64,000 nt of DNA, taken from assembly GCA_027605045.1 (NCBI GenBank), contig JAQFWX010000005.1, positions 930,001 to 994,000 of the forward strand, given 5' to 3'. The position numbers were made by a program, and so were the translations under genes. The notes beneath the pieces were generated by a model. The model was not told the DNA's origin, did not search any database, and saw only the letters and a program-made list of their open reading frames with translations. This stretch comes from Phallus indusiatus (taxonomy: Eukaryota > Basidiomycota > Agaricomycetes > Phallales > Phallaceae). Numbering within the stretch: the stretch's first letter is position 1; every line of letters begins with the position of its first letter. Below are positions 34,780 through 48,600 of this stretch, piece by piece.

Positions 34780-35678
34780 CTACTTTCCATTTTGCTTCGC
34801 CGCTGAGAGACGTCTGCGTGTGCCTTCGAGCAATTGTTTCTAGAAATATTGAATGAGATTTTCGGATATATGCAGGTTCAAATGCACAGACTTCGTTAAG
34901 TACTTCTTTCACACTCGGTCTCTCCAACAAGTTCTGCGCATAATTCCAAAACTGGGAATACTCGGCGTCGGTGCTAATAGTATCGTACAACTTCTTCCCC
35001 TCGCCTTCTTTAACAGAAACACCGAGGTCGTATTTCAAAAACACGATCAAGCGGAAGATAAACGGTGCAGACGCGGCATCGGCAGTAGAAAATTCATCTG
35101 ACACTGCGTATTTGGTATCAGGAGCCAATTCGGCTTGCACGAATTTGACTCCTTTGAGGAGCGCTTCCGGAGAGCCGTCGCCACGGAATACAAAAGCGTT
35201 AAGCTGTGAGAGGAGTTTGGAGACAACGACGTCGCTGAATAGACGGGCTTTATACCGTGTGAAAGAAGATGATTTGGGCAAAAGACCTGATTGGGGGAAT
35301 TCATCCGCGATCCATTCTACAATGGGGAGACTTTCGCGAAGTTTGAGGGATTCGGGGGATGGTTGGTCCGGTGGTACAGCTGGTCCTCCGTATGCGATCG
35401 CGGGAACTATTAAGAAAGAAAGTCTGAGATTAAGGTTTTAACAAAGACAAAGATATTATGCTGTACCAAGACCTGCGGGATTGACTTGGTTCAAGTACCA
35501 ATGAGGCTTGTTCTGCAAATCAATGTCGTGCTCCGTGAATGGAACGTTGGCTTCTCGGATCGCAATGCGGGCTCTGGCAGCCCAAGGACAAGTCTGTGAT
35601 GATATATATATACGTAGATCAGCGAAACTAAGCGGACAAGCGCACCTGAGTAATGTAGAGTGTGATCTGCTTGCCCAT
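34780..35678 (-). CDS. Glutathione S-transferase, omega-like
   Basis: Exon 1 encodes MGKQITLYITQ. Exon 2 begins TCPWAARARIAIREANVPF, the thioredoxin-fold active site with Cys-Pro-Trp-Ala, so the catalytic residue is a cysteine, as in omega-class and related thiol transferases, not Tyr/Ser. KPHWYLNQVNPAG follows, matching the cis-proline and GSH-binding region, then ESLPIVEWIADEFP. The all-helical C domain starts LPKSSSFTRYKARLF. The last exon ends KQLLEGTRRRLSAAKQNGK with a stop at 34780-34782. The donor before it is either GTCTGT or GTACTT. About 250 residues. Such enzymes reduce disulfides and glutathione conjugates in the cytosol. A TATAAA on the coding strand lies at 35728-35733, 50 bp before the start. 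Confidence 0.9.
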
Positions 35679-35998
35679 GTTGTAAGGGTGAAAGACTATA
35701 CGGGGTCAGGAAACGGCTCATGGGTACTTTATATGTATTTATGGCTTCAAAGAAATGACGACTTGAAGATAGAGGGATGGCTTGGTATGGCGTGCGTTTG
35801 CTTGATAAGTCGAGTTAAATTTGGAGTGCGTTTTTTCCCAAGAGCGAGCCTGACTATCAGTTGAGATCCGACACAAAAAGTCACGATTCAGAGAGAAGGA
35901 GGAGAATCAATTAAGCAGGTACACGACACATGCGAATTAGTACATAGAGTATTCTTCTAAAATCGAAGATTCGGTTATAAATGGATACTGGTCGCCAT
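35679..35998 (-). promoter_or_regulatory. GST promoter and AIG1 3' end
   Basis: A 320-bp spacer in a tandem pair. TATAAA on the minus strand (35728-35733) is the likely GST core promoter. No ORF of note. Confidence 0.5.
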
Positions 35999-36964
35999 CT
36001 AGGCTTGCTTCTGCTCTTTGCTGTTGATTAATAGAGAATGTAACCCGTTGAGGAATCGCAGAGATACGATTGAAAGTAATGTTGCAGCGACGTAAATGAT
36101 AATACGGACATATGATGGTGCTATAGCGAGGAAAGGATAGGGATCTATGTAAGTGAAGTGAGTAGGACTGATAGACTGATTATAGAGTAATTCAAACGCA
36201 CATGTTCCGTCTACAGAACAATGAAATTCTATGAAGAAGGCATAGCAGATTCCCGCAATAGCATGGACGATGGGCGCACTAAAGGAGAGTGTACGTTTGG
36301 GGTAAGATCGGTGGAATAGCAAGAAATCGAGAATCTGTGCAGCAGTTGGAACAACGTGTAGAAGAAAGTCATGGGCGAGTGGAAGACGTGTTGATTCTGG
36401 GAGTACTTGGGGAGTGCCCGCTGGGTCGAGGGATGGATCAAGTTGGACGCTCTCGGCAGGGATTATGAGAGATGGGATGAAGATGAGCAAGGACCAGTAA
36501 ATCAAGGTTACGATGCATGAAACCTGTAAGGGAGGTGAATAAAGCAGGACCATTGCAAAGTGGCGAGCTGGTGGACGTACAGGGAGTGTAATGGCAAGCA
36601 GCGGTCGCTGGAGTTTGCGGACTAGAACAAGTCGTTAGTTGTTGTAACAACTTCGAGAAACAACAGAGACTCTGTACGTGATTTGAGACCGGGAATGTCA
36701 GCCAACAATGCCAAGGCCATTGCTACCATGCTGGCTATGATACTGTGAGACAAACATTAGAGAATGCGACTTGAGATATTGAGGATATCGCTGTCACCTT
36801 ATGATAGTCAGGAACTGAGACTGCCCGCATTTCGAGTCTGCTATCCACTCAATCTTGGGAAAGGATTCTACGCCATATCGATATCCTTTCCACATCAAAG
36901 TCAGCGAAGTCAGATGGAAGGCGAACCTCGCGGGCGAGAACGATGACGATGTCATAACGGACAT
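35999..36964 (-). CDS. FAR-17a/AIG1-like integral membrane protein
   Basis: Multi-spanning membrane protein of the AIG1/ADTRP family. Animal members hydrolyse fatty-acid esters of hydroxy fatty acids through a Thr and a His. Hydrophobic segments run in order: ARFAFHLTSLTLMW near the start, IIASMVAMALALLADIPGL, VSCIVTLIYWSLLIFIPSLI, PIVHAIAGICYAFFIEFHC and VRIIIYVAATLLSIVSLRFL. LPLAHDFLLHVVPTAAQIL holds the family's H-D-x(2-3)-H-x-x-P-type block with conserved histidines. Exons are separated by short introns near 36545-36620 and 36650-36750. The start is ATG 36962-36964 (MSVMTSSSF); the in-frame codon at 36976 is TTG. About 270 residues. The divergent DHTKD1 start is 126 bp away. Confidence 0.82.
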
Positions 36965-37090
36965 GATAGAGCGCAATAGAGTCTTAGAGACCCTTGTGCG
37001 CGTGATTTCCTGGGTCCGGGGCTTGGCCAGCTTGGTAAACGCCTATGTGCTAGCACAAGATCCGAGTCCAAGTTGCAGCTGTCCCTGTTA

Positions 37091-40000
37091 ATGTTTCTAG
37101 GCAGAAATTGTGTGTTATTGACACGGAAATGCCTGGTCAGACGTTACCACGACGAGTCATTTGGATATCGTCAACGACCTCTCTTTGAACTGCCAGACTG
37201 TACGGTAGCATCGTGCTCGTCATTCCAATCCTCAGCCAACTAAATACTCACTTTTCTAGATACTCCAGAACAATTACAGAATCGTATCGCAAATGCGCCT
37301 TTACTGCGCTATGCTGATTCTCTCCGCACCCACGGCCATCGGGCAGCCAAAATCGACCCACTCGATCTCTTGCAGCGCGAAGATGTCCCTGCTCTCGTCC
37401 CAGCACGCTACGGTCTCGTGGACATGCAACAACTCTACAACGTCGATGGTATCATCTGGCATAAGCCACCTCACGAGTCTCGCCAGCCCTCTGACCAGTT
37501 TTGGCCTCTCCGTCGCATCATCGACCATATGCGCTCCATATATGTAGGCAGAATCGCGTATGAATACATGCACTCCACCTCCAAGACAGAGAGATTATGG
37601 TTCTCTCATCACCTTGAGGCTTCCCCAACCCAACCCAAATCTCCCCAGGATAGACGGCGAATCTGGCAGCTTCTGGCTAAAAGTGAGACTTTTGATCAAT
37701 TCCTCCAAGCCCGCTTTCCAAACTTGAAGAGATACGGCCTCGAAGGTGGAGAGAGCATGATACCGGCTTTGGAATCATTGTTTGCCGCCTCTGCAAGAGG
37801 TAGTTTTTGTTCCTTACCTCTACTTGTATATCTCTGCCCATCTGATTCATGATTATAAGATGGCGTAGAGCATGTTGTGGTCGCTATGCCTCATCGTGGT
37901 CGGCTCAACCTTCTCACGGAACCGACCCTCCTTCAGTTTTCGCCTACGGCCCTCTTTCACAAAATACGGGGCGAAAGCGAGTATCCCGAACACCTAGCCT
38001 CCGTAGGAGACGTCGTCAGTCATCTCAGTTCGTGCTCACCTCTAGAAATTCAAGACATATCCTTTACCTCGCGTTCCTATTTTAGCTGCTAATCCAACGA
38101 TCACATTCCCAGATGCTCGAAATCCTCTCAAAGTGTCTCTACTACCCAATCCATCTCATCTTGGTGCGTTCAGCCATCCTTGTCGGCATTTTGTCACCAG
38201 ATTTCATCACCTATTCAGAGGCGATAAATCCAGTCGCTTTAGGTCTGGCTCGTGCGAAACAATATGCCCTCATTCAATCGCCCGAATTTATGAAGAATAT
38301 TCCTACGTGTATGCTGGGCGACAAAGTTATGTCTGTTCAAATACATGGAGACGCTAGCTTTACAGGCCAAGGAATAGTTATGGAAAGTCTTGGTCTAAGT
38401 ATGGCTGTGTATTTTCCCTTTTTCTATGATTAATTTTTGTAGGTAATTTACCCCACTATACAAGTGGAGGAAGCGTGCATCTCGTCGTAAAGTTAGATTT
38501 TACAATCAATTTCTTGCGCTTTAGTTTCTGACATGCTTTGGTTCTTCTAGTAACAGGTAAAAAGGAAAGAACGCCATTTAACCAGCGTGTTCCTCACTCT
38601 AGTTTAATCTCAGTATAGGATATACGACCCCCTCTGAGGCAGCTCGTTCCTCGCAATACTGTTCAGACGTTGCCAAACTGATTAACGCGCCTATTTTGCA
38701 TGTCAATGGAGATTACCCAGAAGATGTTACCCGTGCCATAGAAACCGCTTTTCAGTATAGAAACACTTTTAGGAAGGTGCGAAGGGCTTTGCTTAAAATT
38801 GTCTTTTTCGGTTCTAAATACATGTCTTCTTAGGATGTTGTGGTGGATCTCATGGTATATAGACGTTGGTGGGTGTTTTTTGAGAGCTCTCCTTTTTCAG
38901 ATTCGCTGATAGATTCCTAGGGGCCATAATGAGTTGGATGAACCCGCGTTCACACAACCAAGCATGTATAAACTCATCAGATCACGTAAATCCGTACCGA
39001 CTTTGTACGAGGAATCCCTAATTGTACAAAATTTTCTTCTTCATATGGCCCCCGACATCAATTTCTTACTTTATTTTAGGACGGTGAGGTTCTCACTCAA
39101 GAAGACGCGAAGTCGTTTAGGGAAAGTTACAAGTCCCACCTCGAGGAACATCTAACGGCATCCAAGACATACACCCCGGCACCAATACCATCTCCAGGAT
39201 CAGGATTCATGTTGAATGACAAATGGTCCGATATGGTTTGGCCGATTGTCCGAGAAGGCGAAGAATTGGTATCCCAACCAGACATTATCTTCAATCCCGA
39301 TACCGGTGTAGAGCTGGAGATTCTTCAAGAGATTGGAAAAAGGAGTGTACAGGTTCCCGATGGGTTTGTGAGTACGCATAACAGCCAGAAAGGTTTTCTT
39401 TTCTCAAATTCTGAGATAGGAGATTCATTCTCGTCTTATGCGCCATGTTAAGCATCGTTTGGAATCTTTATCTCACGGAAAGGGAATAGATTGGGCAACG
39501 GCCGAGTCGCTTGCGTGGGGTTCACTCATGCGTAGCGGACACGACGTGCGTATCTCGGGACAAGACGTTGGGAGAGGGACGTTCAGTCACCGGTGAGCTA
39601 AACCGAACGTCGGAGGTGTCCCGATTCATGTCTATTGATTTATTCATAGTCATGCAATGTTTGTGGATCAAAATACGGAAAATGTCGTTGTACCCCTCAA
39701 CTCAGTTCACCCTGCCATTCCTGGAAAGCTAGAACTTGCCAATAGTTGAGCCTCCAATTTTTTCCCCGTTTCTCCTTTTTTTGAAGGTGAATCTGGATAT
39801 GAAGGTTCTCTTAGTGAATTAGCGGTCCTTGGGGTATGTCATTTGATTTTTTTTTGTTGATTAAGAAAGCTGGAAAACGGTTTTTCTAGTTCGAATATGG
39901 AATGTCTTGGGAGAGGCCGAATTTATTGCCAATCTGGGAAGCACAGGTTACGATCAATAATTTCTATCTTCGAAATTTCAATGAAAACATTTCATCTACT

Positions 40001-41045
40001 AGTTTGGCGATTTTTTCAATGGCGCACAGGTATGGTCAATGCGGGTGATGAGCAAAGAAAGTTAATAATTCACCCGAATGTGTCTTAAACGCAGGTTGTA
40101 ATAGATACGTTTATCTCATCCGGTGAAGGTAAATCTTTGATTCAATCCTCTTGATTGCTCGTGTTTTATAACTTTTCCAGCTAAATGGCTTAGACAATCT
40201 GGTCTGGTCATTCTTCTCCCACATGGTTTGGATGGCGCAGGACCTGAGCATTCAAGCATGCGGATTGAAAGATTCCTACAGGTTTTTTCAAACTTCAATA
40301 ACATTGGTATCTCAAGTTTGAACGAATGGTTTCTCTAGCTGGCCAATGACACGTTCATCCCTGGTCCTCCCATTTCCTGTGTGAACATCAACATGCACAT
40401 TGCCAATCCCACAACGCCAGCACAGTATTTCCATCTTCTGCGAAGACAGCAGCTTAGAAATTACAGAAAACCACTTGTGCTTGCGACACCTAAAGGTTTA
40501 CTCAGGGCGCCTGTAAGCATTGGATCTCAACGACCTCACATCATTGTCCGTTCTGAATAATTGTATAGATTGCATCTTCCAGTCTAGCTGACCTCGGTCC
40601 TGGTCAAACATTCCAACCTGTTCTACTAGATCCTTATTCAAGTACCCTTAATGGACTTGACGGACTTAAACGTCTTATTTTCTGCAGCGGAAAAGTTTAC
40701 TACGAGTTACTAGAAAAGCGAGAAGAAAAGGGTTTGAAAGATCAAGTTGCGCTATGCCGAATTGAGGAACTGGCGCCGTTCCCTTGGGAAGATGTTGCGC
40801 ATGCTTTGTCGACGTATACTGATTCTGGGAAGAGTCTTCAGATTGTTTGGGTACAGGAAGAGCCTAGGAATCAAGGTCCCTGGTCGCATGTTAGCGTGCG
40901 GTTGAATCAACTATTGAAGGGCCGGGGTTTAGGAGATGTTGAGTACATTGGACGGAAAGAATCACCCGTACCCGCTGTTGGCATTGGAAAGTTTGCTCGA
41001 GCGGAGAAAACGGATATTTTGGAAAGAGCGTTCAACCTTTTGTAA
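37091..41045 (+). CDS. DHTKD1: 2-oxoadipate/2-oxoglutarate dehydrogenase E1 (DHTKD1-type), mitochondrial
   Basis: Thiamine-diphosphate-dependent E1 of the 2-oxo acid dehydrogenase family. The DHTKD1 branch decarboxylates 2-oxoadipate from lysine and tryptophan breakdown in mitochondria. The start [20 protein letters not shown] is Arg-rich and non-acidic, fitting a presequence. Conserved blocks follow in order: [93 protein letters not shown], the ThDP site, [54 protein letters not shown] text, [17 protein letters not shown] ([17 protein letters not shown] in this gene) and [14 protein letters not shown]. The N-terminal region is shorter than in KGD1/OGDH and matches DHTKD1 in order and spacing. 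There are about fifteen introns and roughly 920 residues; stop at 41043-41045. Confidence 0.92.
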
Positions 41046-41271
41046 TGGTATCTACATTAATTTTATTTTTGGTTCTTTGCGATAGATTTGGGATAGAGGT
41101 TTGGCATTCTGCTAAGGCAAGTAGGTTTCGTTTAAAGACCAAAAAGTATGACGACAAAACTGCGAAAACACATTTTAAAGAGGAAAAGGTATAGAACCTG
41201 TAAAAAGATGGTTGACATTATTATTGTAAAAAATTAACATGACAACTTACGAATAAAAAAGACACAATAAG

Positions 41272-42122
41272 TCACTCCGTTTCACCCGCTGCCTTGGTCA
41301 CCAGTCCGCGCAACCAATCTTCAAAAATGTCCTGGTCTAGGACACCATCTTCATCGAAGAAGGCATTGTAGACTCGTGTGTCTTGCACCTTTTTACGGTG
41401 AAGTAATGATTTACCGTTATTTGTTGAGCGGACGTATAAAATTGATAGATCGTATTTTGGGGGCGAAGTTGAAGTCGACGGTTCAGTGTTCGACTCAACC
41501 GTTATGCGCTCCGTTTCAATCTTAAAGTTATGTTTTGTCAGGGAAGAAGAGAACTGAATTTGGAAAGACGTAGGTTTTTACCCGTTTCACGAATGTTTTT
41601 CTCTTTCCAACGTAGACTATTTTGCCCTCAATCAAGTATGCGTATAGCGATTGGATCGTTGTTAGGAAGACATATCTGTGTAACGTGGCATGTAAGCAAG
41701 CTGAGAATTAGTGAGGGGAAGTGCATACACTATAACACCAGTCCATACGATAGGTTTCGACTTTTCGAATGGTGTCTTATACCCGTACAGCGCTGTTCCA
41801 GCAGCTACAAAAACACCCAACCAACCAAGCACAAGCCGAACATCCGTGTGCTGATGGATCGTCTTGAACTGATCATGACTGCCTAGGAACTGCAGAGATA
41901 TGTAATTAATCGGTCGAAATTGATAATAAGCCCAAGAAATACACAGAAGGTACTTACGCGCTTCAAAGCATCGTCCAAGGTGTGCTTCAGCTCGGTTAGA
42001 TTGGCGTTGTTCACTTTAATGACATCTCGTTGTGTGCTAGGCGTGGTGGACTTAGGTTCAACTGGAACCGGTAATGTTGAATTTGAGCTATTCTCCCCTT
42101 CTGCAGGTTTTCGACGTGCCAT
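41272..42122 (-). CDS. SPC2: Signal peptidase complex subunit 2
   Basis: Accessory ER-membrane subunit of the signal peptidase complex (SPC25/SPCS2 family), which assists signal-peptide cleavage and contact with the translocon. The N terminus is cytosolic and polar (MARRKPAEGENSSNSTLPV). It is followed by VNNANLTELKHTLDDALKR, the family opening in which a short helix precedes the membrane. Two membrane segments follow, VRLVLGWLGVFVAAGTALYG and one ending LTTIQSLYAYLIEG. YKTPFEKSKPIVW lies between them, as in other SPC2 proteins. The C-terminal cytosolic domain has KIVYVGKRKTFVKRI and ends FEDWLRGLVTKAAGETE, stop at 41272-41274. The start at 42120-42122 gives about 215 residues. Shares a 521-bp divergent spacer with TEL1. 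Confidence 0.9.
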
Positions 42123-42643
42123 AAATCTATCTTTTTCTGGTCGAATTCGAAAGGGACGTGGCTTGTCGTGGTTATGCTTGCATGTCACGTCGCTTGTCAC
42201 GCTGGTCATTAACCAGACTGCAACTGGCTTTATTATAGTTTCTTTTTTGATTATTTGGTGCAGGTAGAAATTCAAACGTGAAGCTCATGTTGACAATTCA
42301 AAATACCTTGAGGTCTTTCTGTTCTCATCCGTTGCTGGCTGCTCTTTCGATGGAGAGTTGTGAACAACGGGGACCTACAGCAAGCTGAAACAAGCGACAC
42401 CTGAGCCTGCGTGGACGTGAACCTTTTCTTATAATTCAATGCGCAACCCGCAATTTAATAGCGCTGCTGGTGAGATATGCACAAATTGTGGCGAGCGTCT
42501 CAACGCGTCGCGTGACGGCATCGCAAACGTCAGTTGACGGAGTTTGAATACAACCTGAGGATGTGAACTGACTCTGGCATCTGAAGCCACAGAGCCAAGT
42601 TGCCCGTTCACTTATATGCCATTTTCCTGACTATCAGACTTGC
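42123..42643. promoter_or_regulatory. Divergent promoter region SPC2 / TEL1
   Basis: This 521-bp spacer holds ACGCGT at 42503-42508 directly followed by CGCGT at 42509-42513, 131-141 bp before the TEL1 start. That is an MCB-like element. No gene is present. Confidence 0.45.
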
Positions 42644-45600
42644 ATGGAATCGAATCGGGAATTTGTTAGCATCCGAAAGTCTATCGAAGAGTTGCAGGAC
42701 CAGAAGATCAAAGTGCGTCAAGATGCTTTGGATCAGGTCAACGAGTTCCTTGCTTGGCCCGATTTCGCGAAGAAGTTCTCCAAAGAACAACACAATTGGA
42801 TGGCTTTGTTCCAGGGACTGTCAATTGCTGTCAACAATGAGCGTAACCAATACTTACACAAGGTCTCAGCCGTCGTGACAGGACGTTTGGAAAAGGCTGG
42901 GAGAGTAATGAGGAATGCAGTCGAGAGGAACGTCGTTCATATAAAAGGAAAAGTCATTGACTTTCTCTTGAATCATATGATGAAGGATATCAAAGGGCGT
43001 GGCGCGCTCCTTCAACCGCTCGCACTCAATTATATCAAGAGCATGGTCGCCATTTGTTCCTATCCACCTCACATCGATCATATCAAGAAGGAACAATGGA
43101 TAAACCTTGTCGGTCTTGCGCTTCATGTCATCTTGAACCGTAGCCCTGTAGACCATGGCTTTCCGGACGTTTCTGATGACGAATTCAAACCGCTTGATAC
43201 CTTGGATGCATCATCCGACGAGGTGGAGGTAGACGTTGACTCCGAAAGTACGCGTGCTGGAAGCAAAAGGGTTATGAAGGGTTCTGGCTTTACCCAACCT
43301 CGTAAACGCTCCAAAGTCTTTGCAACAGCAATTTATGGACCCCTTCGAACTGTTTCTCAGGAGCAGGTAGAATTCACGGAGTTGCTCGTAATTCTCCTCA
43401 GGTCTCCACATGCACCTTTGTTAAAGGACCGGGTCGCGAATAATATCATCCATTGTCTGGCTCGATTCTTTAACCATTATCGTTCTTGGACTGTCGCTCA
43501 TATGAACGCTATAGCTTGCGTTAATGTCGTAATGTCTCAGCTAGAGCTCAATAGAGTCAAACTTTCCACAAAGTTTGGTTTACAATTATGGACACTCTTA
43601 CTCTCCTATTGGAGTGGTAAGGAAAAGAAAGACAAGATCGTAAAGGAAGAGCTTATTATCGCGCTCTCTACGTTCTTCTATCTTATAACCTCTCCTGCCT
43701 CGAAAATTGCTTCTCATGTGATAATCGTAAGACTCGAGGGTCTCATGAGGTGCTTGCAGGACGATATTGATCGCTCTGCATTCGATAATTTACCCTTGGA
43801 TAACCTCCGCTTTGAGCTGGCTCTCAATTATGGCAGGGATGATGATGTTTTCAAAGCATCCGTTATCATGTCGGGTCTCAAGTTCGAGCCGTTGAACGTT
43901 TTGGCGTGGCATATCCTAACTTTGCATGCTGATTGCATTGGTGTCGTACGTCTTATATTATGCCGCTCGATTGCGTCCCCTTAATGTTATTATTCAACAT
44001 AGCTACACTTATATTTTGACGATAATGTGCAGGGAAACGGCCCCCGAAGTAGTAGCCCAATCGTAGATTTATTAACTGTTATTAAGAAGGAATCTCTATC
44101 AACTAGGAAACGCTGCGATTATATTCAAGTATTGTTTTTCGTTATCGACAGACATTGGAGCGAGATGGATGAAGACCTTCAGGCGCAAATAAGCTCAACC
44201 TTGCTTACTCTATTTTTATACGATGAACTACAGTTCCAGTCATGGGTTTTATTGTGTTTAGCAGCTATAGTTGCAGCACCTGGAACTAAAAACGACGCAG
44301 CATTGGACTGGCAGGCCATGTGGACCCAAGCTGTTTATCGAACAAGTGTTGTTGGAGTTGCTCGCGCCGCCGCTCATACCGCACATGTTATTTTGATAAA
44401 GCAGAAGATCCCAACTCACCGTGCTTTAGGAGACGTTGAAACGTTTGCTTCCAACCTCGTCATTCAGGGTCCCAGTTTTCCTTACGATGGAGTCTGCGCT
44501 TTTCTTTGCGACTGTCTCCAACTAGCCAATCAAGATATGCGTTTATACAGACTGCAGCTTCCCGATAAAGTTCTGGTCTGGTTGATGCAAAATTGGAGTT
44601 TGGTCGGTTCCGAATGGCGCCACCAGCTTCCATCTCAGACCCCATCCGACATACTCAATTTATTGCAGGAAATATGTGGTTTAAATAGTCATATATCTTT
44701 CCCGACAAGACACATTTTCCCTGAAAGTATTCTCACTGACAACGTAATGTATCGACATCGGACCAACGCCCATCGAAACTTCCTTCTTTTCCATCGACTT
44801 AAAGCGCCCCACACCGTGGAAAGAACTACAAGTGCTTTGGTGATCAAAACCATCGATGAATTTTCTCTTCAGACACCTACGGCACTGGAAGCTAGGGTAT
44901 CTAGCCTTTTAATTCGACTCTTAGAGTTCCTTGTGTCAGACTGGGAACCACCAGACGAAGGATCCCTTATGGACATAACGCCCGAAAAAGTCCGTCGAAC
45001 GCTTGACCTGGTTGTCGTAGCGTTGTACTTTGAAGCGTTGTTAACACGAAGCGGTACTCAGTTCAATCGACGAGTCTTGCGGCTGGTTTGCCAGCTGATT
45101 ACTTCTGTGACATCATACTTATCAGAGTCGAAGTGGAAACCCAAGGAAGGGGCTCTAATTCTGGATGGACTGCGACCTCTAATCTATTATGACAATGTTA
45201 CGAACGAAGGTTCCTTGGACGATCTACTTTTACACCCTAATGTTGGCAGCGGTGTTCGAAGAAATATTTTAGTAAAGGCGTCTTCTCATACATCCCTGAA
45301 TGACGCGCAGCTAATACGGGATCTTCAACATATAATATGGAAATGGGTAGATGTACGTTTCTATATGCATGATTACGCATTCAATGCTAAATGCGACTCT
45401 TAGGTTCAAAACGCGTTTACGCCATCAAGGACTTCCTTCCTGAACCTGCTTTTCAGGGTAAAAGCGCACACCGAGAGTCATACTCCCGTTGAAAGAGATG
45501 AAGATTTTGCCCCTAGTCAAACAACAGGAACCAAAACCACTACATCTGTCGTCGAACCGAGAGCGCATAGATTCTGCACTAGCGTATTATTGGAGTTTTT

Positions 45601-48600
45601 AACGTTCGTTCCTGTTCTACAATCTGGAACGACGCAGCCCGAACATAGCCGCGATTTGTTTGAAAAGCTCTTGGATTGTGAGCCGGTGACATTCATTGAG
45701 CTGGCCCGTCCATTCCTGAAAGCCGTCCAAAAAGGTCATGTTCATTTTTCACTTCATATGGCCACGGAATTCATGGACAGTTTGGAGGAAGTGTTGACTC
45801 GCACATATCAATTCGCTCGCAGCGTTGAATCGAACCTTTTGACCATACAATATTTATACGGCACATCACGTCTTTGGATTGAACCAGGCATGGAAGAAAG
45901 TGAACTCGGCACTAACGTTCAACTATTGCACGACTGGCTCACTGAGAATATCATCGAAGATAGAGTTTTATCCTGGGAGGCTCGGGAATCTCTTGTCCAT
46001 TATTTGGAGTATTATCTCACTATTGATCCTGGTGAAGTTTTCTGGGCCATACCTTTTGTCAAAGAAGTCAAGGGAGATAAAATTATGAAGCCCGATAAAC
46101 ACAGTTTTCCCTCCGTTCTTTTGCCAAAGATGGGCAATGACGAAGATGTTCGCGTCAGACTTCGGGCAGCTGTTGCCAACGGCCGCTTGTTGATCGCTGT
46201 TCAAAAGAGTAACATCAATCCAATTCCGACGTATGACGCTATCAAGTCTAGTCTTTCGGTTGATCTAGATTCGTGAGTGTATACACAACTTTTCATTCAA
46301 AAAATCTGAGACTTTCCAAGCACGGAGCTGATATGGACACGGTCGGTTCACTTGGCGAATGCTATGATTGTTAGCTCAGCTGTGCGTCGTGGGGCTTATT
46401 GGCATTTATTGGAGACGTGCCTCTATGAACACAAGGAGCAAAAAGAACCAATCCAAGTCCTTTTGAATGTTGTTGCTTCACGTCTTGGGTACAGAAGCTT
46501 GCAAGAGCTTTTTGAGACATACGCTCCTCAACTCATGCAATCTTTCATGCTATCTGGCCAAAGTTTCTTTCTTTTGCCACACTCCTTGCTCGGTTATGAT
46601 AACTCCCGTGTTTGTGCTCAGCGTACCTTTCCGCTTCTTGGACCCATGGTTCTGACAGGGAACAGTGATGCGGCTGGCTTTGACAATACGAAACAAATAT
46701 TTCTTGAGCATTGCTCAATGGCGAAACTCACCTTCGAGCAAGGCATGTCAAGATGTTTTCCTGACGCAATTGCAATCATGATTGCGGCATGGATTGATAC
46801 CGACGATACCGTCACGGAGGAGATTTCCCTGAACATTAAAACCATTATTGAACGATGGATATCTGATATTGACCCTAAGGAAAATATGACAAAGCGAATT
46901 GATGAAAATTTGGATACAATTGTTTTCGCTATTTTGAGGACTGTTCGGGACACCGATTATTCCAAGGACGGCTCTATTGCCCAGGGTCTTCGTGCCGAAG
47001 GTCTTGGAGAGCGTTCTGCCACCACTTTTGTCGCATTGAACGCATACCGCAAATCCGTTGGTTTTACCATGCACGAGATGAGCCCCCCAGCATTTGATAG
47101 CAATTCCATAATCCGATCTATCTTATGGCTGAAAGAATCGTTTCGGAGGGTTGGTTGGCCTCACATTACTTACCACGTCATCCATCGATTCATAAATGCA
47201 ATCGAGAATTGCACTTTAGTCAATGAACAGCTCAGACTTGCACACGGTTTAACAATTTGGATTTCGATGAACACAGATATATTCAAGGAGAACATTTCGA
47301 TCTTGCGCTTACTCCTTCGTGGCACCATGCTATTCCTGTCCCAATATGATCTAGCACGCATTGCTCAAGGTATCATAGCATGGTCTTTAGGTCAATATCG
47401 TTTGAGCAAGGAAAGGGATTCATCGGTGTCTGAGGTTTTGGGTTATATCGCCAAAATCTCTCACGATCTATCTCGTATGTCTAACGATCACGATGCTGAG
47501 TCCCTAGGCATGGAGTTGCTGAAGTGGATCGAGAAAGAAATTATAACGCTATACGATCAATCTCCTGACAACCGGGGGCAGATACATGATGCACTGGTCC
47601 TTTGGCCCGGGGAACTTCCCGAGCGACTGGCTTCAATTTCACTCGATCGTGTCAGGAGTTTTTCCTCGATTTTCAGAGATAATCTTGGAGCATCTAAGTT
47701 TCGTGTTGTTCGAAAGCTTGCAGAGATGGACCAGTATTCTGGAGAGGCCTTTTGCAGACGACACTTTTGGTATCTCAAGAATTGGATCCCACCGCCCGAC
47801 GAAATTCAGGCCGATGATATCAATGGTTTCACAGAGCTATTATTTAAGCATAACTCTCTCCTCCGGTCTCCTGACACCGAGTTCGTTGACCCAAACCCTC
47901 TGACGGAATTGCATCTGAAAGAAAAGGCGGCGTCCGATCGCCAAGCAGCTGGACATCCTAGCGCATCAGCGATGAAGAACATCGATGCAGGCTTATTTTC
48001 TTTGCGATCTATTGTTCGGTACCTGCTTCATCTGTTGGTTTCTGGCACTTTTTCTCAAGTGCATCGTTCGTATGCTACGCTAAGGCAAATTTTTGGACTC
48101 AATATACCACATCTCAAAGATCCCGATATATGGAAAAACACCAAGTTCGCAAAGGATGTTTCATATTTTGTCGAATGTCCCTTATCCGTGCCACCACAGT
48201 CTTCAGCTGCATTCACTGACCTTGAAACCATTGTTGAGGGAACTTTTGACGATTGGATACGAAGCGTTGCTGGAGTCTTGAATCGCATTCTGAGCGGTGT
48301 TAGAGAGTATTACGGTCCTCTATCGTCTTTCATTGATGCTGATGCCGTATTTGCCCAACAACTTCTTCCGTTATTGGTTCATGTCTTGCTCAGTGCCATT
48401 CCATCCGCTCGTTCATCTCTTTCTAAATACTTCAGTTCGGTGTTGTCAGACGCAACCTCTTCCAAACATTGCAGCGTTGTCGCCGAAACAGTCGTATATT
48501 TGAGGAATTTTCAACAAACAAACCCAGAGTTCGCCAAGGATCCTCTCGGCTACGATAAATGGCTTGACATTGATTTCAGGCTTCTGAGTCGAGGGGCAAT

